Below are positions 14,907 through 22,354 of a stretch of 23,222 nt of DNA, in pieces (positions within the stretch are counted from its first letter, which is position 1; each line of letters begins with the position of its first letter). The notes beneath the pieces were generated by a model, which saw only the letters and a list, made by a program, of their open reading frames with translations, did no database searches and was not told the DNA's origin. Origin of the DNA: CAZOVK01 sp964583165 (GTDB lineage: Bacteria; Bacillota; Clostridia; Lachnospirales; WRAX01); assembly GCA_964583165.1 (NCBI GenBank), contig CAZOVK010000038.1, positions 1 through 23,222 of the forward strand, written 5' to 3'. Made by a program: the position numbers and the translations under genes.

Positions 14907-16730
14907 ATGAAGGTTATCAATCAAACAAAGCATGTAGTAATAGCAATGATATTATTCTCACTTATGATATGCTCTAGTCTACCGACCTTTGCCGCTGTCT
15001 TGCCGAGGGGTTTATCGGCTGAACAGATTGAGCAGACAGTTGATGCTTATGTTGAGAAATATAAAGATACTACGGCCGCCGTGTCTGTCGGGGTGTTCAC
15101 CAAAGACAGCGTTCTTTTAGAAAAATCTTACGGTTATGCGAATATTGAAGAGAAAGTGCCGAACGATGCAGACACGGTGATTGAATGGGGTTCGTCATCA
15201 AAATTGTTTGTTTGGGTCAGTGTTATGCAGTTGGTAGAACAAGCCAAACTAGACTTAAACGCCGACATTCGTACATATCTGCCAGAGGGCTTCCTTACGA
15301 AGCTAAAGTATGGTGACAAAATCACTCTGACACATCTGATGAACCATACAGGTGGGTGGCAAGAGTCAATTATAGGCCTGTTTTCGGACGGTGTTGGAGA
15401 AACAAAAACGCTTGAGGATGCTCTAAAGACATTAGAACCGACACAGGTTCACAGACCCGGAGAAGCTGTGGCTTACAGCAATTTTGGCGCGGCGCTCGCG
15501 GGATATATTGTTGAGCGCATTTCCGGTATGCAGTTTTATGAATACGTACACAAGAATATTTTTGTGCCTCTTGGTATGGAGCATACCTCCATTAAGGCTG
15601 ATAGGTCAGATAATCTATGGGTGAAGAGCCGCCGCCAAAATCTGTATTGTTATGATATCAACAACAAACCCCTTGGCATAGCGGATTACTATATTCAGTG
15701 CTATTCTGCCGGTGCCGCAGTCGGCACAATCTCGGATTACTTGACGTTTGGTCAGGCATTGCTCCCTGACGGTAACGGCGATACAATACTGTTTAACAAA
15801 CCCGAAACACTGGCCTTATTTTATGAACCAACCAATTATTATCATGACGGAACGCCGAGAAATCTTCACGGTATGTTAACGTCACCTTTGTTGGAAGGGA
15901 ATGTAGCGGGTCATGCGGGTCACACGATAGGCTGTTCGTCTAACCTGCTTCTTGATTTAGACAGCGGCTTCGGAATGGTTGTTATGACCAATCAAGACCA
16001 TGAAGTACACTATAACAAGGGGCTGTTTGAGGAGATATTTGGCACTATTGAATTGAAAGTCGGTGAAAGCTACCCAGATTCTGTGTTGGGTGTTTATAGA
16101 AAAACCCGTAGTTTTATCACCGGGATACAAAAGGTGATAGGTTTTTTCAGCTATTTCGGTCTGGCACAGAATGATAACGCCTTTGAGCAGATACGCCCCG
16201 GCATGTTTTTCTCTTATGCTAACAATGACAGAGAGCTATTGTTCGCCGATTATGACAAGGACGGAAAGGTTCAAGCCCTCAACGCTTTTGTCTTTGATTA
16301 TCAGCGCGAGAGTTTAGTTGTGTATATCATTAGTTCTGTTACATTGGTTTTGCTCCTTGTTGCCGTTATTTACAGCCTGCTTTATCTGATAATCGCTTTA
16401 ATTCGGCTTATCATGAAGAAGAAAATCCCGCTGTTTGCTTGGCGGATGGTTTTATGCGGGGCTATTGCGTTGACTCTTTTGAACTTGCTGATACTCATGA
16501 CAGCTGTACAGACATTCTCCGCTACGCCCACCTCGTTTATGATAAACGGGCTATTGTTCATTCTTTTAGGTCTTATACCTATCGCTTATGTAATAACTCT
16601 CTTAATGAAATGGAATCGCCTTAGTTTAACGAAAACGCAAAGAATAGGGCTGATTGTTAATGGCGTGATGGGCATAATCGTGACACTTAATGTAATCTAT
16701 TGGCAGTTATGGATGTTTTGGGTATACTAA
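14907..16730 (+). CDS. Secreted serine beta-lactamase-fold hydrolase with membrane tail
   Basis: This 607-residue protein has a signal peptide (1-29, ending PTFAA). The beta-lactamase/DD-peptidase domain (about 36-380) has all three catalytic motifs: SxxK as Ser96-Ser-Ser-Lys99, YxN as Tyr190-Ser-Asn192, and HAG (336-338, usually HxG) in GHAGHTIG. GWQESI and GMEHTS mark the usual loops. A linker follows, then four membrane helices (about 473-500, 515-535, 543-565, 580-603). This matches the CubicO/class C-like serine hydrolases of Firmicutes, anchored in the membrane with the active site outside. Substrates may be peptidoglycan peptides or other D-amino-acid peptides or esters; these are not told apart by sequence. 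GGAGGAG precedes the ATG by about seven bases. Confidence 0.85.
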   Translation: MKVINQTKHVVIAMILFSLMICSSLPTFAAVLPRGLSAEQIEQTVDAYVEKYKDTTAAVSVGVFTKDSVLLEKSYGYANIEEKVPNDADTVIEWGSSSKLFVWVSVMQLVEQAKLDLNADIRTYLPEGFLTKLKYGDKITLTHLMNHTGGWQESIIGLFSDGVGETKTLEDALKTLEPTQVHRPGEAVAYSNFGAALAGYIVERISGMQFYEYVHKNIFVPLGMEHTSIKADRSDNLWVKSRRQNLYCYDINNKPLGIADYYIQCYSAGAAVGTISDYLTFGQALLPDGNGDTILFNKPETLALFYEPTNYYHDGTPRNLHGMLTSPLLEGNVAGHAGHTIGCSSNLLLDLDSGFGMVVMTNQDHEVHYNKGLFEEIFGTIELKVGESYPDSVLGVYRKTRSFITGIQKVIGFFSYFGLAQNDNAFEQIRPGMFFSYANNDRELLFADYDKDGKVQALNAFVFDYQRESLVVYIISSVTLVLLLVAVIYSLLYLIIALIRLIMKKKIPLFAWRMVLCGAIALTLLNLLILMTAVQTFSATPTSFMINGLLFILLGLIPIAYVITLLMKWNRLSLTKTQRIGLIVNGVMGIIVTLNVIYWQLWMFWVY

Positions 16731-16861
16731 CCCGATAGAAACGTGCCATATGTGTTACAACTGAAAGAACCCTGTTTAATCGAATCGGCGGCGTAGACAT
16801 GATTTGACGATAACACGTTGCTTCACTCTTTTTCTCATCATTTTCATCACCATACATAAAT
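16731..16861. other. Spacer between hydrolase and tandem hairpins
   Basis: No gene, promoter or RNA structure is convincing in this stretch. Confidence 0.4.
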
Positions 16862-16924
16862 TCAGGCTGCCGACAATGCTTGTCGACAGCCTGACATAAC
16901 GGCTCATATCAGCCGTTATTTTTT
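16862..16924 (+). terminator. Tandem hairpins ending the hydrolase transcript
   Basis: The first hairpin pairs TCAGGCTG (16862-16869) with CAGCCTGA (16887-16894), extended inside by CGACA/TGTCG. The second pairs TAACGGCT (16897-16904) with AGCCGTTA (16911-16918) and runs straight into six T. It is a plus-strand terminator. The stop codon of the facing minus-strand gene (16909) lies inside the second loop. Confidence 0.8.
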
Positions 16925-17445
16925 GGTTTCGCCAGTATGTTATACCTCAACACCAGATATAACAAGTCAATTAAATCGATAATAAAAATGCACTGTAAGA
17001 CCGCGTGTATAACGGCCGCCGCCAAGCCAAATGTTTTGTTCTTATAGTGACCGCCAACCAAACGCAGGGTGTAGGCTGAGGTCACAACAAACACGGAGAA
17101 CAGGTATGTCATAGCTATCGGTATGTAGAGGGCTAAGATAAAGAAAAACGGATGTAACGAAACGATTCCAATGCCAAACATAAGTATAATATTTAACACA
17201 AAAAACGGAATCAAAACCAGTTTAAGCCCAACCGCCCAAAAGCCCCACTGCCTGAGATTCTCCAAAACCAGACCCGTTTTCGTTCCGATTGCGGCGTAAC
17301 ATATGTTAATCATTATAAAAACAATCGATAGCCCAATAGAGGCTAAAATTATGGAGCTCGCAACATCTCCGGATAAAAACCCCAAGGCGTTAACAATAAA
17401 CGGGCCATACAAAGCGATAACAAGCATTACAATCCATTTTCTCAT
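16909..17445 (-). CDS. Multi-pass membrane protein of unknown function
   Basis: This 178-residue hydrophobic protein has five or six likely membrane helices (about 4-22, 30-52, 65-92, 94-125, 145-170). The ATG at 17445 follows GGGGGG within a few bases; four more codons upstream are possible but would include the ribosome site. No family motif is recognised. It lies 21 bases after the acetyltransferase gene and is probably cotranscribed with it. Confidence 0.7.
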   Translation of the reverse strand: MRKWIVMLVIALYGPFIVNALGFLSGDVASSIILASIGLSIVFIMINICYAAIGTKTGLVLENLRQWGFWAVGLKLVLIPFFVLNIILMFGIGIVSLHPFFFILALYIPIAMTYLFSVFVVTSAYTLRLVGGHYKNKTFGLAAAVIHAVLQCIFIIDLIDLLYLVLRYNILAKPKNNG

Positions 17446-17466
17446 AGAACCCCCCAATCTCTCTAC

Positions 17467-17928
17467 CTACAAATTCATTGAATAAACAAAATCATCTCCC
17501 GCTTCCGTACAGGTAAAGCCCAGTTTTTCCAATAAGCCGATTGACGCGGCGTTTTCACGCGCAACACACGCCTTTACGAGCTTAACACCCATTGTTTTTA
17601 ACGCGCCCAACACGACCAAAACCACCTCAAACGCGAACCCCTGTTTAGCGTATTGCGGTGATATGGCATAACCGACCCAGAACGTGCAGTCCTCTTGCTT
17701 TATGTAAAGGTCACCGATTAAGCGATTATCGGCCTTATGAACTATGGCGAGTTGTTTCCCGTCAGAAAGCGTGCAGTCGCGAAGCAGTGCGTTTGAGTAT
17801 TCTTGCCGAGAACGCCCCTTAAAGTTTTGGTATCTCATCCACTCTAAGTCGTTTCTATATACCATGAAATCGTCAATATCGCTCTCTATAAACGGGCGCA
17901 CCATACAACGCTCTGAACTTATCAACAT
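17467..17928 (-). CDS. GNAT-family N-acetyltransferase (RimJ/RimL-like)
   Basis: This 153-residue protein has the GNAT fold: VRPFIESDIDDFMVYRND at the N-terminus, a central strand LIGDLYIKQED, WVGYAISPQYAKQGFAFEVV with the acetyl-CoA-binding Q/RxxGxA turn (here KQGFA), and the C-terminal NAASIGLLEKLGFT. This is the pattern of RimJ/RimL enzymes, which acetylate protein N-termini or small amines. ATG 17928 is chosen because AGGGGTG stands just upstream; a longer frame from 17970 lacks a ribosome site. The substrate is unknown. Confidence 0.85.
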   Translation of the reverse strand: MLISSERCMVRPFIESDIDDFMVYRNDLEWMRYQNFKGRSRQEYSNALLRDCTLSDGKQLAIVHKADNRLIGDLYIKQEDCTFWVGYAISPQYAKQGFAFEVVLVVLGALKTMGVKLVKACVARENAASIGLLEKLGFTCTEAGDDFVYSMNL

Positions 17929-18007
17929 TATAACACCCCTAACACCCCCATAGCAAGGGGTTTTACTCAAAACTTACCCGAAACATCTTTGCAATTTGAA
18001 TTCACAT

Positions 18008-18036
18008 ATTATAACGCATTGTCTAACGCAAATCAA
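18008..18036 (-). promoter_or_regulatory. Promoter of the acetyltransferase operon
   Basis: On the minus strand TTGATT (18036-18031), 17 bases, then a perfect TATAAT (18013-18008). It gives a leader of about 75 bases before ATG 17928. Confidence 0.65.
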
Positions 18037-18072
18037 GATGACGCGTAAGATTAACGCCTTCTCAGAGCCAGT

Positions 18073-18101
18073 AACACATTAAAACAAGCCGTCATACTAT
18101 A
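18073..18101 (+). promoter_or_regulatory. Sigma-K-like sporulation promoter
   Basis: AACA (18073-18076), a 16-base spacer, then CATACTATA (18093-18101) match the Bacillus/Clostridium sigma-K consensus mACm-N16/17-CATAnnnTA at every fixed position. No good sigma-A promoter is seen between here and the first gene. Sigma-K directs late mother-cell genes for spore coat and exosporium, which fits the downstream proteins that have no signal peptide. Confidence 0.6.
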
Positions 18102-18193
18102 TCATCAAGACAAGCTTTTACGGTGCAAACGCAATACCGAGCAAACGTTTTGCCGCAAAAACTTGTCAATACATGAAGGAAGGAGGAAATACC

Positions 18194-18502
18194 ATGTCAA
18201 TGCCTAATGTACCGAATATCACTCCTGACATCACTTTAACGTGGGACCAGGCTTTAGCCATGCTTTTAGCGTCTGTAGCGCTCGAAGAAATGGGTCAGGC
18301 GCACATCATCAACGCCGAAGCAGAAAAAATCCAGTACATACTCGGGACACTCGAGGGTATAACACCGCCCGCGCCGCCGACTATTGCTGAATTGTTGCAG
18401 GTGAATGACAGCGTTGGAAAAATGATGCGTAATGTTGTCAAGAACCAAATGTTACTGTCGTTTAAGCTTGAAGATGCTCTGAGCATCTATCCGCAAGCCT
18501 AA
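18194..18502 (+). CDS. Small helical protein, probable spore-surface component (short paralog)
   Basis: This 102-residue protein begins MSMPNVPNITPDITLTWDQ, then a long helical part (LAMLLASVALEEMGQAHIIN, AEAEKIQYILGTLEG), a proline hinge (TPPAPPTIAELLQV) and another helix ending LSFKLEDALSIYP. It closely resembles the product of the gene at 18710 along the whole helical part. I recall similar proteins in spore-forming Firmicutes but know no established function. There is no signal peptide or membrane helix. The start at 18194 is set by GGAAGGAGG; the ATG at 18173 lies upstream of that site. The sigma-K-like promoter and the gene order suggest a spore-coat or exosporium role. Confidence 0.75.
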   Translation: MSMPNVPNITPDITLTWDQALAMLLASVALEEMGQAHIINAEAEKIQYILGTLEGITPPAPPTIAELLQVNDSVGKMMRNVVKNQMLLSFKLEDALSIYPQA

Positions 18503-18508
18503 TAAAAC

Positions 18509-18540
18509 AAAACAGCGGAGGCAAGCACTTCCGCTGTTTT
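18509..18540 (+). terminator. Hairpin after the short paralog
   Basis: AAAACAGCGGA (18509-18519) pairs perfectly with TCCGCTGTTTT (18530-18540). The T run is short (four), so read-through into the next gene is possible. Confidence 0.6.
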
Positions 18541-18543
18541 CTG

Positions 18544-18676
18544 ATAGCAATTCATTATTTATACGCAACTGAGCCGTTAAGTCAGTTCAGTTGAGCGAAC
18601 AAGCATTTGAAAAAATGCGGGTAGCGAAACGTTTTGGGCTGAAAGGCGAAGTTGCGTCACTTTGTTGAATTGCTAT
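18544..18676 (+). repeat. Nested inverted-repeat element between the paralogs
   Basis: Outer arms ATAGCAATTCA (18544-18554) and TGAATTGCTAT (18666-18676) and inner arms ACGCAACT (18563-18570) and AGTTGCGT (18650-18657) pair perfectly, separated by matching 8-base internal loops. Inside lies a hairpin GCATTT-GAAA-AAATGC (18603-18618) with a GNRA tetraloop, and GTTC/GAAC and CGAAAC/GTTTTG pairs. Alternative pairings such as AACTGA (18568-18573) with TCAGTT (18582-18587) exist. It could be a structured leader RNA of the next gene or a small non-autonomous repeat (MITE). No target-site duplication is obvious. Confidence 0.6.
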
Positions 18677-18709
18677 AGGCAGAACCATCTTTAAGAAAGG
18701 GGGACAAGT

Positions 18710-19114
18710 ATGTCTTTTCCAAATGTACCAAACATTACTCCGACAATCAGTTTAGACATCGAGCAGAGCGCCATTATGCTGCTTGCGTCGGTTGCCCTTG
18801 AAGAGCTTGGGCTTTCACACATCATGAACGCGGAGGCAGAGAAAATCCAGTATGTACTCGGCACGCTGGAAGGCAGTAAGCCGCCCGCGCCCCCAACAAT
18901 CAGCGAATTGTTGGCGGTTAATGATTCTGTGGCTCATACACTGCGTGGGGTAGTCAAGAATCAGATGTTACTTAGCATGAAAATGGAGGACATCATGCGA
19001 TTGTATGGTCAGCGTGTTTTCCTCAATGTAGCCACTGTTACGGGCGAGTTTGACCGCACAACCGTCACAGCAAGCGACCAAGCATACTATCACACGAACG
19101 GAGGGGAAGCGTAA
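18710..19114 (+). CDS. Small helical protein with repeat-like beta tail (long paralog)
   Basis: Residues 1-100 repeat the paralog at 18194 (SFPNVPNITPTISL, LLASVALEELGLSHIMNAEA, EKIQYVLGTLEGSKPPAPPT). Residues 103-134 are extra: VFLNVATVTGEFDRTTVTAS then DQAYYHTNGGEA. This tail resembles the last strands of the repeats in the next protein, for example NEATVTG...DLAHYVG. The neighbouring protein's fourth repeat lacks just this part. The helical part may form an assembly or anchor module and the tail may complete the partner's repeat (inference). There is no signal peptide. AAGGGGG precedes the ATG. The stop overlaps the next start by one base (TAATG), which implies coupled translation. Confidence 0.75.
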   Translation: MSFPNVPNITPTISLDIEQSAIMLLASVALEELGLSHIMNAEAEKIQYVLGTLEGSKPPAPPTISELLAVNDSVAHTLRGVVKNQMLLSMKMEDIMRLYGQRVFLNVATVTGEFDRTTVTASDQAYYHTNGGEA

Positions 19115-21306
19115 TGAGTATCATTGGCGGTATTAACCTCGGCAGTTTAACCGACTATCTGTTCTTCTTCGCGAACGGCAGCACAGACGCCAACTGGCAG
19201 AGCGCCTCCAAGGGTTTTCTCGGTGATGTAGCCGTTAACGGTCTGGTTGCCGACGAAAGAACCAGTGGCAGTTTTGCTTATGCCGGCACTATCAGTACCA
19301 ACGATGCCACACTGAGCGCGTGGCAGAGTATCGTGAACAACAATCCGGGACAGGCGTTTTCTTCACTGAACCAAAACGCGCTCATTGCGGGTCTTAACAG
19401 TGATTTGGTGACGGCGATTAAGCAAATTAACCTGTTACCGGCGACAGCGGGGTTTGTAAGTGTTAACTCGGCTGACCTTGACGGGCTGAACACCATGAAC
19501 GGCATTAACGAAGTCTATGTCATCAACATCACGAGCGGTCTGAGTTTCTCGAACAAAATCAACATCACGGGTGACGCGGGTGACGTGTTCATCTTGCGCT
19601 GGGATACCGACGGAAACCCGTTAAACGGCTATCAAGGTCAGCTCAAACCCCATAGCGGCGGCGCAATCGTACCGCATGGCGGTTTGAAGCCTACAAACTT
19701 CATCAGTGTAGCGGGCGACATCACTTCGTCGGGCGGTGGCACTAACCCCGCTTTACCTTACCCGCAAGGTCCGCGCTACAACGACGGCACGGGCGCGCTC
19801 ATCACAAACGGAGCAAACTGGAACGGCGGTGGCTTCTTCACGGGTTACCTCCTAACCACAGGTGCGCCCGGCAACACGCCTGACATCAATACAGGGCTTT
19901 ATATCGGTGAAACCTCGTCGCTCTCAAACGGCATCTTTGTTGGCGGTTGGTATAGTTTAACCACTAAGTTCTCGATGACCTCGGGTACAAGTGGCGTTTA
20001 TATCACGCCAAACTCCGAAACACTCGCGCAACCGGCCATCAGTGTCAAGAAATATGTATCCCCGAACAACGGTTTAACGTGGGTAGACGCGCAAACAGCG
20101 CCCGGGCCTGTCATATCGTCAAATGTCTTGCCGCAATTCATGTTTGTGGTGACAAATACGGGCAACGTGCCGCTGTCGTTTGTTTCACTGTCTGACAGCG
20201 TTTACGGGCCTATCTCCATAGGCGGAAATCTCGCCGTCGGTGACTCGTTCACCACTGTGCTGGTCGAGCCGTGGAGCCCGGGTCAACACGAAAACGAGGC
20301 AACCGTAACGGGTGTATACGAATCGGAAAATGTTTCGTCAACTGACTTAGCGCACTATGTCGGCATACAAGTCGAAGAACCGGCCGTCCAAATAGTCAAA
20401 TATGTGTCGCCCGACAATGGGGCAACATGGGTTGACGCAAACTCTATACCGGGCCCAACGATTATGTCCAATGTATCACCGCAATTCCAGTTCGTTGTAA
20501 CAAACATCGGCACGGAGGACTTGACAAACGTCAATATCACTGACGATATCTACGGCGAAATCGGCGTAACACCCCTTTTGGTTGTCGGCCAGAGTACTTC
20601 AGTTACTATCACCGCAGCTTGGGTAGAAGGGCAACACACCAATATCGCGATAGTAACGGCCGACCAAGGTGTTACGGATGATAACTCGGCTAACTACGTG
20701 GGCGTTCTGGCCAACCCCGCCTATACCATTCAGAAACTCGTTTCGCCCGACGGGGGGGTGACCTGGCTTGACGCGAACGACCCGGACGGGCCGAAGATTC
20801 CGTCCAACATAAGCCCGATGTTCCAATATATTGTGACAAACACGGGTAATGTAGACCTTACGCAAGTCACTGTTACTGACAATGTATATGGTTTAATCGG
20901 CGGCCCTGTTGACTTGCCGGTTGGCGCTAATGTCGTTTGGACAATCACCGTGCCGTGGCAAGAGGGCGTTCATGAGAACGTAGCATCTGCGACAGCCGTG
21001 TTCGACGACACACCGCTACCGCCTATTGCGGACAACGCGTGGTATGAAGGCGTGGTTATTCCCGCGCCGGCTATTACCATAGAGAAGTTCGTATCCGTTG
21101 ACAATGGCGCAACATGGATTCACGCGCCCAACCCACCGGGACCACTACTTCCACCGGGCATGACAGCCATGTTTATGTATGAAGTGACCAACACGGGTAA
21201 TGTACCTCTGACAAATGTCACAATCACTGACAGCGTCCTCGGTGACATCGTCACAGGCGAAACGCTTGCGGTTGGTGAGTCAAAGACGTGGGTCAGAACG
21301 GCATAA
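19114..21306 (+). CDS. 730-residue repeat protein, probable spore-surface filament or adhesin
   Basis: The N-terminal domain (about 6-300) is beta-rich and glycine/asparagine-rich (LGSLTDYLFFFANGSTDANW, SKGFLGDVAVNGLVADERTS, INITGDAGDVFILRWDTDG, GGWYSLTTKFSMTSGTSGVY); it distantly recalls ice-binding-like (DUF3494) or choice-of-anchor domains, a weak call. Four Ig-like repeats of about 108 residues follow: 308-417, 424-530, 536-646 and 652-730, each with VSPDNGATWVDA, a PGP turn, FVVTNTGNVPLT and a VYG..I strand. The fourth stops at SKTWVRTA, before the W..G.H.N.A.VTG...D.A.Y strands. No signal peptide, LPXTG or membrane anchor is present, which argues against normal secretion and for mother-cell assembly on the spore. 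A terminator follows within 40 bases. No frame downstream encodes the missing strands. Confidence 0.8.
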   Translation: MSIIGGINLGSLTDYLFFFANGSTDANWQSASKGFLGDVAVNGLVADERTSGSFAYAGTISTNDATLSAWQSIVNNNPGQAFSSLNQNALIAGLNSDLVTAIKQINLLPATAGFVSVNSADLDGLNTMNGINEVYVINITSGLSFSNKINITGDAGDVFILRWDTDGNPLNGYQGQLKPHSGGAIVPHGGLKPTNFISVAGDITSSGGGTNPALPYPQGPRYNDGTGALITNGANWNGGGFFTGYLLTTGAPGNTPDINTGLYIGETSSLSNGIFVGGWYSLTTKFSMTSGTSGVYITPNSETLAQPAISVKKYVSPNNGLTWVDAQTAPGPVISSNVLPQFMFVVTNTGNVPLSFVSLSDSVYGPISIGGNLAVGDSFTTVLVEPWSPGQHENEATVTGVYESENVSSTDLAHYVGIQVEEPAVQIVKYVSPDNGATWVDANSIPGPTIMSNVSPQFQFVVTNIGTEDLTNVNITDDIYGEIGVTPLLVVGQSTSVTITAAWVEGQHTNIAIVTADQGVTDDNSANYVGVLANPAYTIQKLVSPDGGVTWLDANDPDGPKIPSNISPMFQYIVTNTGNVDLTQVTVTDNVYGLIGGPVDLPVGANVVWTITVPWQEGVHENVASATAVFDDTPLPPIADNAWYEGVVIPAPAITIEKFVSVDNGATWIHAPNPPGPLLPPGMTAMFMYEVTNTGNVPLTNVTITDSVLGDIVTGETLAVGESKTWVRTA

Positions 21307-21341
21307 TCAGCGGTCTGAAAAACACCGAAAAAAATTTCTTC

Positions 21342-21367
21342 AAAGAGCGGAAAACCTCCGCTCTTTT
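21342..21367 (+). terminator. Terminator of the spore-surface operon
   Basis: AAAGAGCGGA (21342-21351) pairs perfectly with TCCGCTCTTT (21357-21366) and is followed by a further T. Confidence 0.75.
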
Positions 21368-21432
21368 CGTATATAGCAGAAGCAGTTCGATTTAATTGAG
21401 AAGGGATATTCGTGTAAGCAGGAGGTAGAAAC

Positions 21433-21492
21433 ATGATTGGCAAATATGCCTCGTTGACCGATTTGGTTGATAATAGATTTTATGTATGGTAG
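21433..21492 (+). CDS. Possible 19-codon leader peptide
   Basis: A perfect AGGAGG stands seven bases before ATG 21433, which opens a 19-codon frame (MIGKYASLTDLVDNRFYVW) ending TAG. It overlaps the promoter of the methyltransferase downstream. It may be a true small peptide, a regulatory leader, or the remaining start of a deleted gene. The strong ribosome site is the only support. Confidence 0.35.
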   Translation: MIGKYASLTDLVDNRFYVW

Positions 21493-21516
21493 AATATGCT
21501 TGTGGTAATTTGCCAA
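21437..21516 (+). promoter_or_regulatory. Methyltransferase promoter framed by an inverted repeat
   Basis: TTGATA (21467-21472), 17 bases, then TAGAAT (21490-21495). It is framed by TTGGCAAAT (21437-21445) and ATTTGCCAA (21508-21516), perfect 9-base arms 62 bases apart, one upstream of the -35 and one just past the transcription start. This spacing would suit a repressor binding both sides. Confidence 0.55.
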
Positions 21517-21541
21517 AGAAACCAACCGGAGGGCATATAAT

Positions 21542-22333
21542 ATGAAAGAAGTCGATGCGAACAGACAGGCGTGGTCACTGCTGACGCAGGAGCATTATGA
21601 GCATTATCTTGAAATTCTGAAAAAAGAACAATACAAAATTAACCCCGATATACTAAGCGAATTGGGCGATATAAGCGGCAAGCGTGTTATACATCTTCAA
21701 TGCAACACGGGCGCGGACACCATATCGCTTGCGAGAATGGGGGCGGCTATGGTTACGGGCGTTGACTTAGTGACTGAAAACGTAGAAGCCGCGAAGAAAA
21801 TGGCATCAGAACTCGGCGTAACAAACGTCGGCTTCATAGCGAGTGACATAATGGAGCTGTCGAAAATCCATTTTGAGAAGTATGACATTGTGTTTACGAC
21901 AGAGGGCGCGTTAATCTGGTTGCCCGATAAGAACCTATGGGCGAAGACGGTTGCGGGGCTTTTGAATAAGGGCGGGTTTTTGTATGTATGTGACGCGCAT
22001 CCGTTCTACTATACGTTTGATGAAGAAGATTTTGCGCAGGGTAGGCTCACTGTTGCATATCCCTATTTCAAAGATACGCCCGACAGTGGCAGCACCATAG
22101 GTGGTTATGCGGCGGAGCCCAAAGAGGCCGAAAACTACTCGTGGATGTATACGGTCAGTATAATAATAAACAATCTCATTCAAGCGGGGCTTTCGATAGA
22201 GTTTTTCAATGAGCATGAATGGTATATGTGTGATTCAGGTAATATGGAAAGAGTAGGCGACAATTATTATTCGCGCTACTTTAGGGGTAAAATACCCATG
22301 ATGTTCAGCGTGAAAGCGCGTTTGAATCAATAG
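21542..22333 (+). CDS. SAM-dependent class I methyltransferase
   Basis: This 263-residue protein has the Rossmann SAM-binding fold: motif I VIHLQCNTGADTISLARMGA (about 50-69) with HLQCNTG in place of the usual DxGCGxG, the acidic residue in VTGVDLVTENV ending strand 2, ASDIMEL, and YDIVFTTEGALIWL as motif IV/post-I region. The C-terminal part (about 160-260) is a substrate cap without a known signature. HLQCxxGxDTLSLAR is typical of a small-molecule methyltransferase subgroup in Firmicutes. GGAGGG lies eight bases before the ATG. The adaptor gene begins 21 bases after its stop, so the two share a transcript. The substrate is unknown. Confidence 0.85.
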   Translation: MKEVDANRQAWSLLTQEHYEHYLEILKKEQYKINPDILSELGDISGKRVIHLQCNTGADTISLARMGAAMVTGVDLVTENVEAAKKMASELGVTNVGFIASDIMELSKIHFEKYDIVFTTEGALIWLPDKNLWAKTVAGLLNKGGFLYVCDAHPFYYTFDEEDFAQGRLTVAYPYFKDTPDSGSTIGGYAAEPKEAENYSWMYTVSIIINNLIQAGLSIEFFNEHEWYMCDSGNMERVGDNYYSRYFRGKIPMMFSVKARLNQ

Positions 22334-22354
22334 ATTTATCGGGAGGCGGTTTAT

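Noticed and set aside
21304..21345. Possible frameshift hiding the rest of repeat 4
   Set aside because: All three forward frames after 21300 were read; none resembles the missing W..G.H.N.A.VTG strands, and a terminator follows within 40 bases.
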